This document shows, in pieces, positions 61,550 through 64,000 of a stretch of 64,000 nucleotides of DNA. Source of the DNA: Hippasteria phrygiana (lineage: Eukaryota; Echinodermata; Asteroidea; Valvatida; Goniasteridae); NCBI GenBank assembly GCA_037893225.1, contig JAZGUH010000145.1, forward strand, positions 1,116,001 to 1,180,000, read 5' to 3'. The first letter of the stretch is position 1. Each line of letters begins with the position of its first letter. A program made the position numbers and the translations under genes. The notes beneath the pieces are model-generated. The model was not told where the DNA came from and did not search any database. It saw only the letters and a list, made by a program, of their open reading frames with translations.

Positions 61550-64000
61550 TTTAGTTCTGACCAAAATCCCATAGACTTTGTACACGAATTTTTTGCGCGG
61601 CACTTTGGTCACTAAACAACATCAGATCTTAGTAAGACTTAACACAAACATAGACCCTAAGCTGAAATTGTATGCCGAAGAGTGACGTCATGATGACGTC
61701 ATCACGTGATTTTTTATGAATTTTTGAATTTCTAAAATCGTAACATTCTTTTCAATATATCTAGCGAACGAAATAAGATTTTTTCAAAATTCTTTTTGTT
61801 ATAGCTTTGGTATGTCTCAGAGATATATCCTAAAAGGGAAAAATTGTGTGACGTCAAGATGACGTCATCAAAAATTCGTTTTTTTTTTTTACGCATGTCA
61901 GGGTCGGTCCGATTATAAAAATGTATACATTGAATTTTTCTCTACCTAATTCCAAAATTTCATGATCGTGGCTCACTCAAGTCAGAAATAACAGTCATTT
62001 GAAAATTTAGAGCAAATCCAATATAACACAAAGGAATTCTGGGAAGGGCGGATAACCATGGCTTAAATGTGCATGCTGTTTATAAAAAGGGTTGATTTCT
62101 AGTCTTTTTTCAAGTCGCTAATCACAGGTAGCTGTGGACGGTGGTATCCGAAACCGTGCGTAACGTTTCGCTAACTTCCTAATCATGCAGAATCAAGCCT
62201 AACAAAGTACGTACATACGCTGCAGATGCCAAATTTCCACACACGTATAGTCTGCAACAACAACAAAATCTATCCGTACATGCGAGATTCGCCGTTTAGA
62301 GCTGGAAGGACTTACATTGGGTTCACAGCGTTTTTTGTTTGGAGCGCCGATATCTTCCGTTTCCCTGAATATATCAACCAAACACTCACCCAAAATGCAG
62401 AGTAGTCATTCATGCAGCGACTGATCCCCTAAAAATGAGAATACGATCAAGTTAAACCCGAAAAAACATTTTTCGTGCAACCCGGAGCATGCACAAACGA
62501 GCTGTGCATATATTATGGTAGTGGATTCTTAAACATGACATGGATACATGTATATCGGCCAGCGGCACTGCGCGCGCCTCGGGGCTCAATGGGTGCCTCT
62601 TGGAGTTGGACGTGAAATTCGACTTTTCGTCTGGCTCCTATTTGAACCTTAGTGTCTGCACCTTAATCCTCGAACTCTACTTGTATGTGACGTATCTAGT
62701 ATTTTGGAGGCCGTTGTAAGGGTGAAACCGGATGCTTTTGTTGAGACCTCAGATACATTTTCAGAAAAACCACACGATCACTGCAGACGACCTTGGACCC
62801 TACTATCGGCAGATCATGTCCAAACGTTTAAAAAAGGCGATAGAGGGTCCAATCATGGAGGAAGTTCAGTAGGACAGCAACATGTTTCAATTTGGTGGTC
62901 CAGATATTCAGGTAAGCATGTCGAAAATTGCGAAATTTTAGTTTAATATCCCGCACCAGCATGGTTCAGAAGCAGCGAAATCTTGGAAAATAACCAACCC
63001 TGCTTGTCTAAATATGTGGCACTACGTGTTATTTTTAAAGATTTATCTCCTAAATATTTGTGGAATATGAGATAGAAATTTACATAGTACAAAATATATA
63101 TATGAACACTCTACATGTACATTACTAAAAGAAATTTGTGACCATACACACTGCCAAGAATACATGTAAAGTCAAAACAAACATGTTTTCCCTCTATTTA
63201 GCAGTGCAAATTCTCCAACAAAAGCCTCAAACTTATGTGATTACACAATTATGAACATGAATGGATTGCAGATAAATGCTTTGACATGTTGGACAGACAT
63301 TTTCAACGCAACTTGAAAAAGTTGTTGTTGGGGAGTGAGTTATGCCCCTATACTAGTCTTGTCTCAGAAAAGTTACAGCCCAGTCTGCAAGTCGGTCCTA
63401 CATGTAGTACATCTGTACAAATTATAAACCCAACCAGCTAGTCAGAAACAGCGAAATCTTGGAAATTAACCAACCCTGCTTGTCTAAATATGTGCCACAA
63501 CCTGTTACTTCAAGATTTATCTCCTAAATATTTGTGGAAAATGAGACACAAATTTACTGTACATGTATGTGAACACTGTAGTGAAAATTCCCCAACAAAA
63601 TGTAATTACACAATTCCGAGGAGAGATTTTACTTTAATACCCCTACCAGCATGGGTCAGAAACAGCGAAATCTTGGAAAATAACCAACCCTGTTTGTCTA
63701 ATATGTGGCAGAACTTATTTCAAGATCTATTTCCTAAAGATTTGTGGAAAATGAGACAGAAATTTACATGTACATGTATGTAAACACTGTAGTACATGTA
63801 CATTAATTTGTGACCAGACACTGCCAAGAATAATTAAGGCTATGTATAGTGAACACAAACTGTTGTCCTCTATTTAGCAGTGAAAATTCCCCAACAAAAG
63901 CCTCCAACTAAAGGTTGTGCCATATAATGACATGATTATGAAGAGAGATTTTACTTTCAAACCCCCACCAACTGAATAAACTAAAGAGTTTGATGTCTAA
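61550..64000. repeat. Segmental direct duplication, right copy, runs off the window
   Basis: It matches 53,540-56,006 with an offset falling from 8,010 to 7,994 bp because of small indels. It still matches at the last base of the window, so the true end lies beyond. Confidence 0.9.

Overview
The window is animal nuclear DNA, probably from a marine invertebrate. A split host gene with GT/AG introns runs through it, and the rest is dense transposon and satellite sequence with many long G or C homopolymers. I cannot name the species from the sequence alone. An invertebrate deuterostome is my guess, from the retroelement mix and the style of the host enzyme.

Host gene. At least 13 exons on the minus strand, from about 50.75 kb down to 17.35 kb, encode the molybdenum-cofactor half of a xanthine dehydrogenase/aldehyde oxidase family enzyme. 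The N-terminal iron-sulfur and FAD exons and the last few codons were not found. Reading phases close across all the junctions between exons. Several substrate-pocket residues differ from textbook xanthine dehydrogenase.

Central element (26,638-42,727). A complete 16.1-kb Polinton/Maverick-type integrated virus-like element sits in one intron of this gene. It has 227-bp terminal inverted repeats that look identical, a 5-bp target duplication and about 14 open genes. These are a protein-primed DNA polymerase B, a retrovirus-type integrase, an A32-like packaging ATPase, a probable major capsid protein, three tandem paralogs that may be penton-like, and a set of unnamed coiled-coil and tail-anchored membrane proteins. 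No adenovirus-type maturation protease was recognised. The element also carries an 11-copy 22-bp palindromic array, a strong hairpin just inside the left terminus, and a TAAAATG-like motif at most start codons. Its target was a 75-bp inverted copy of the neighbouring host exon.

Left region (1-17.3 kb). This holds tandem repeats, an inverted-repeat-bounded segment, tRNA-SINE and LINE fragments, a decayed tyrosine-recombinase retroelement (gag, RT-RNase H, recombinase and an SGNH-hydrolase ORF), a short LTR element nested in an older repeat, and one possible exon of an unknown host gene.

Right region (42.7-64 kb). Besides the upstream host exons this holds a hAT-type non-autonomous transposon with an exact 8-bp target duplication, several small palindromic elements, a broken mariner, and from 52.3 kb a satellite-like field. 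That field contains a 20-bp tandem repeat, a minisatellite whose units are hairpins, many TGACGTCA palindromes, and a direct duplication of about 2.5 kb spaced 8.0 kb apart that runs off the end of the window.

How the parts work together. The Polinton genes form one self-contained replication, integration and capsid program. The host exons form one enzyme gene whose introns collected the mobile elements.
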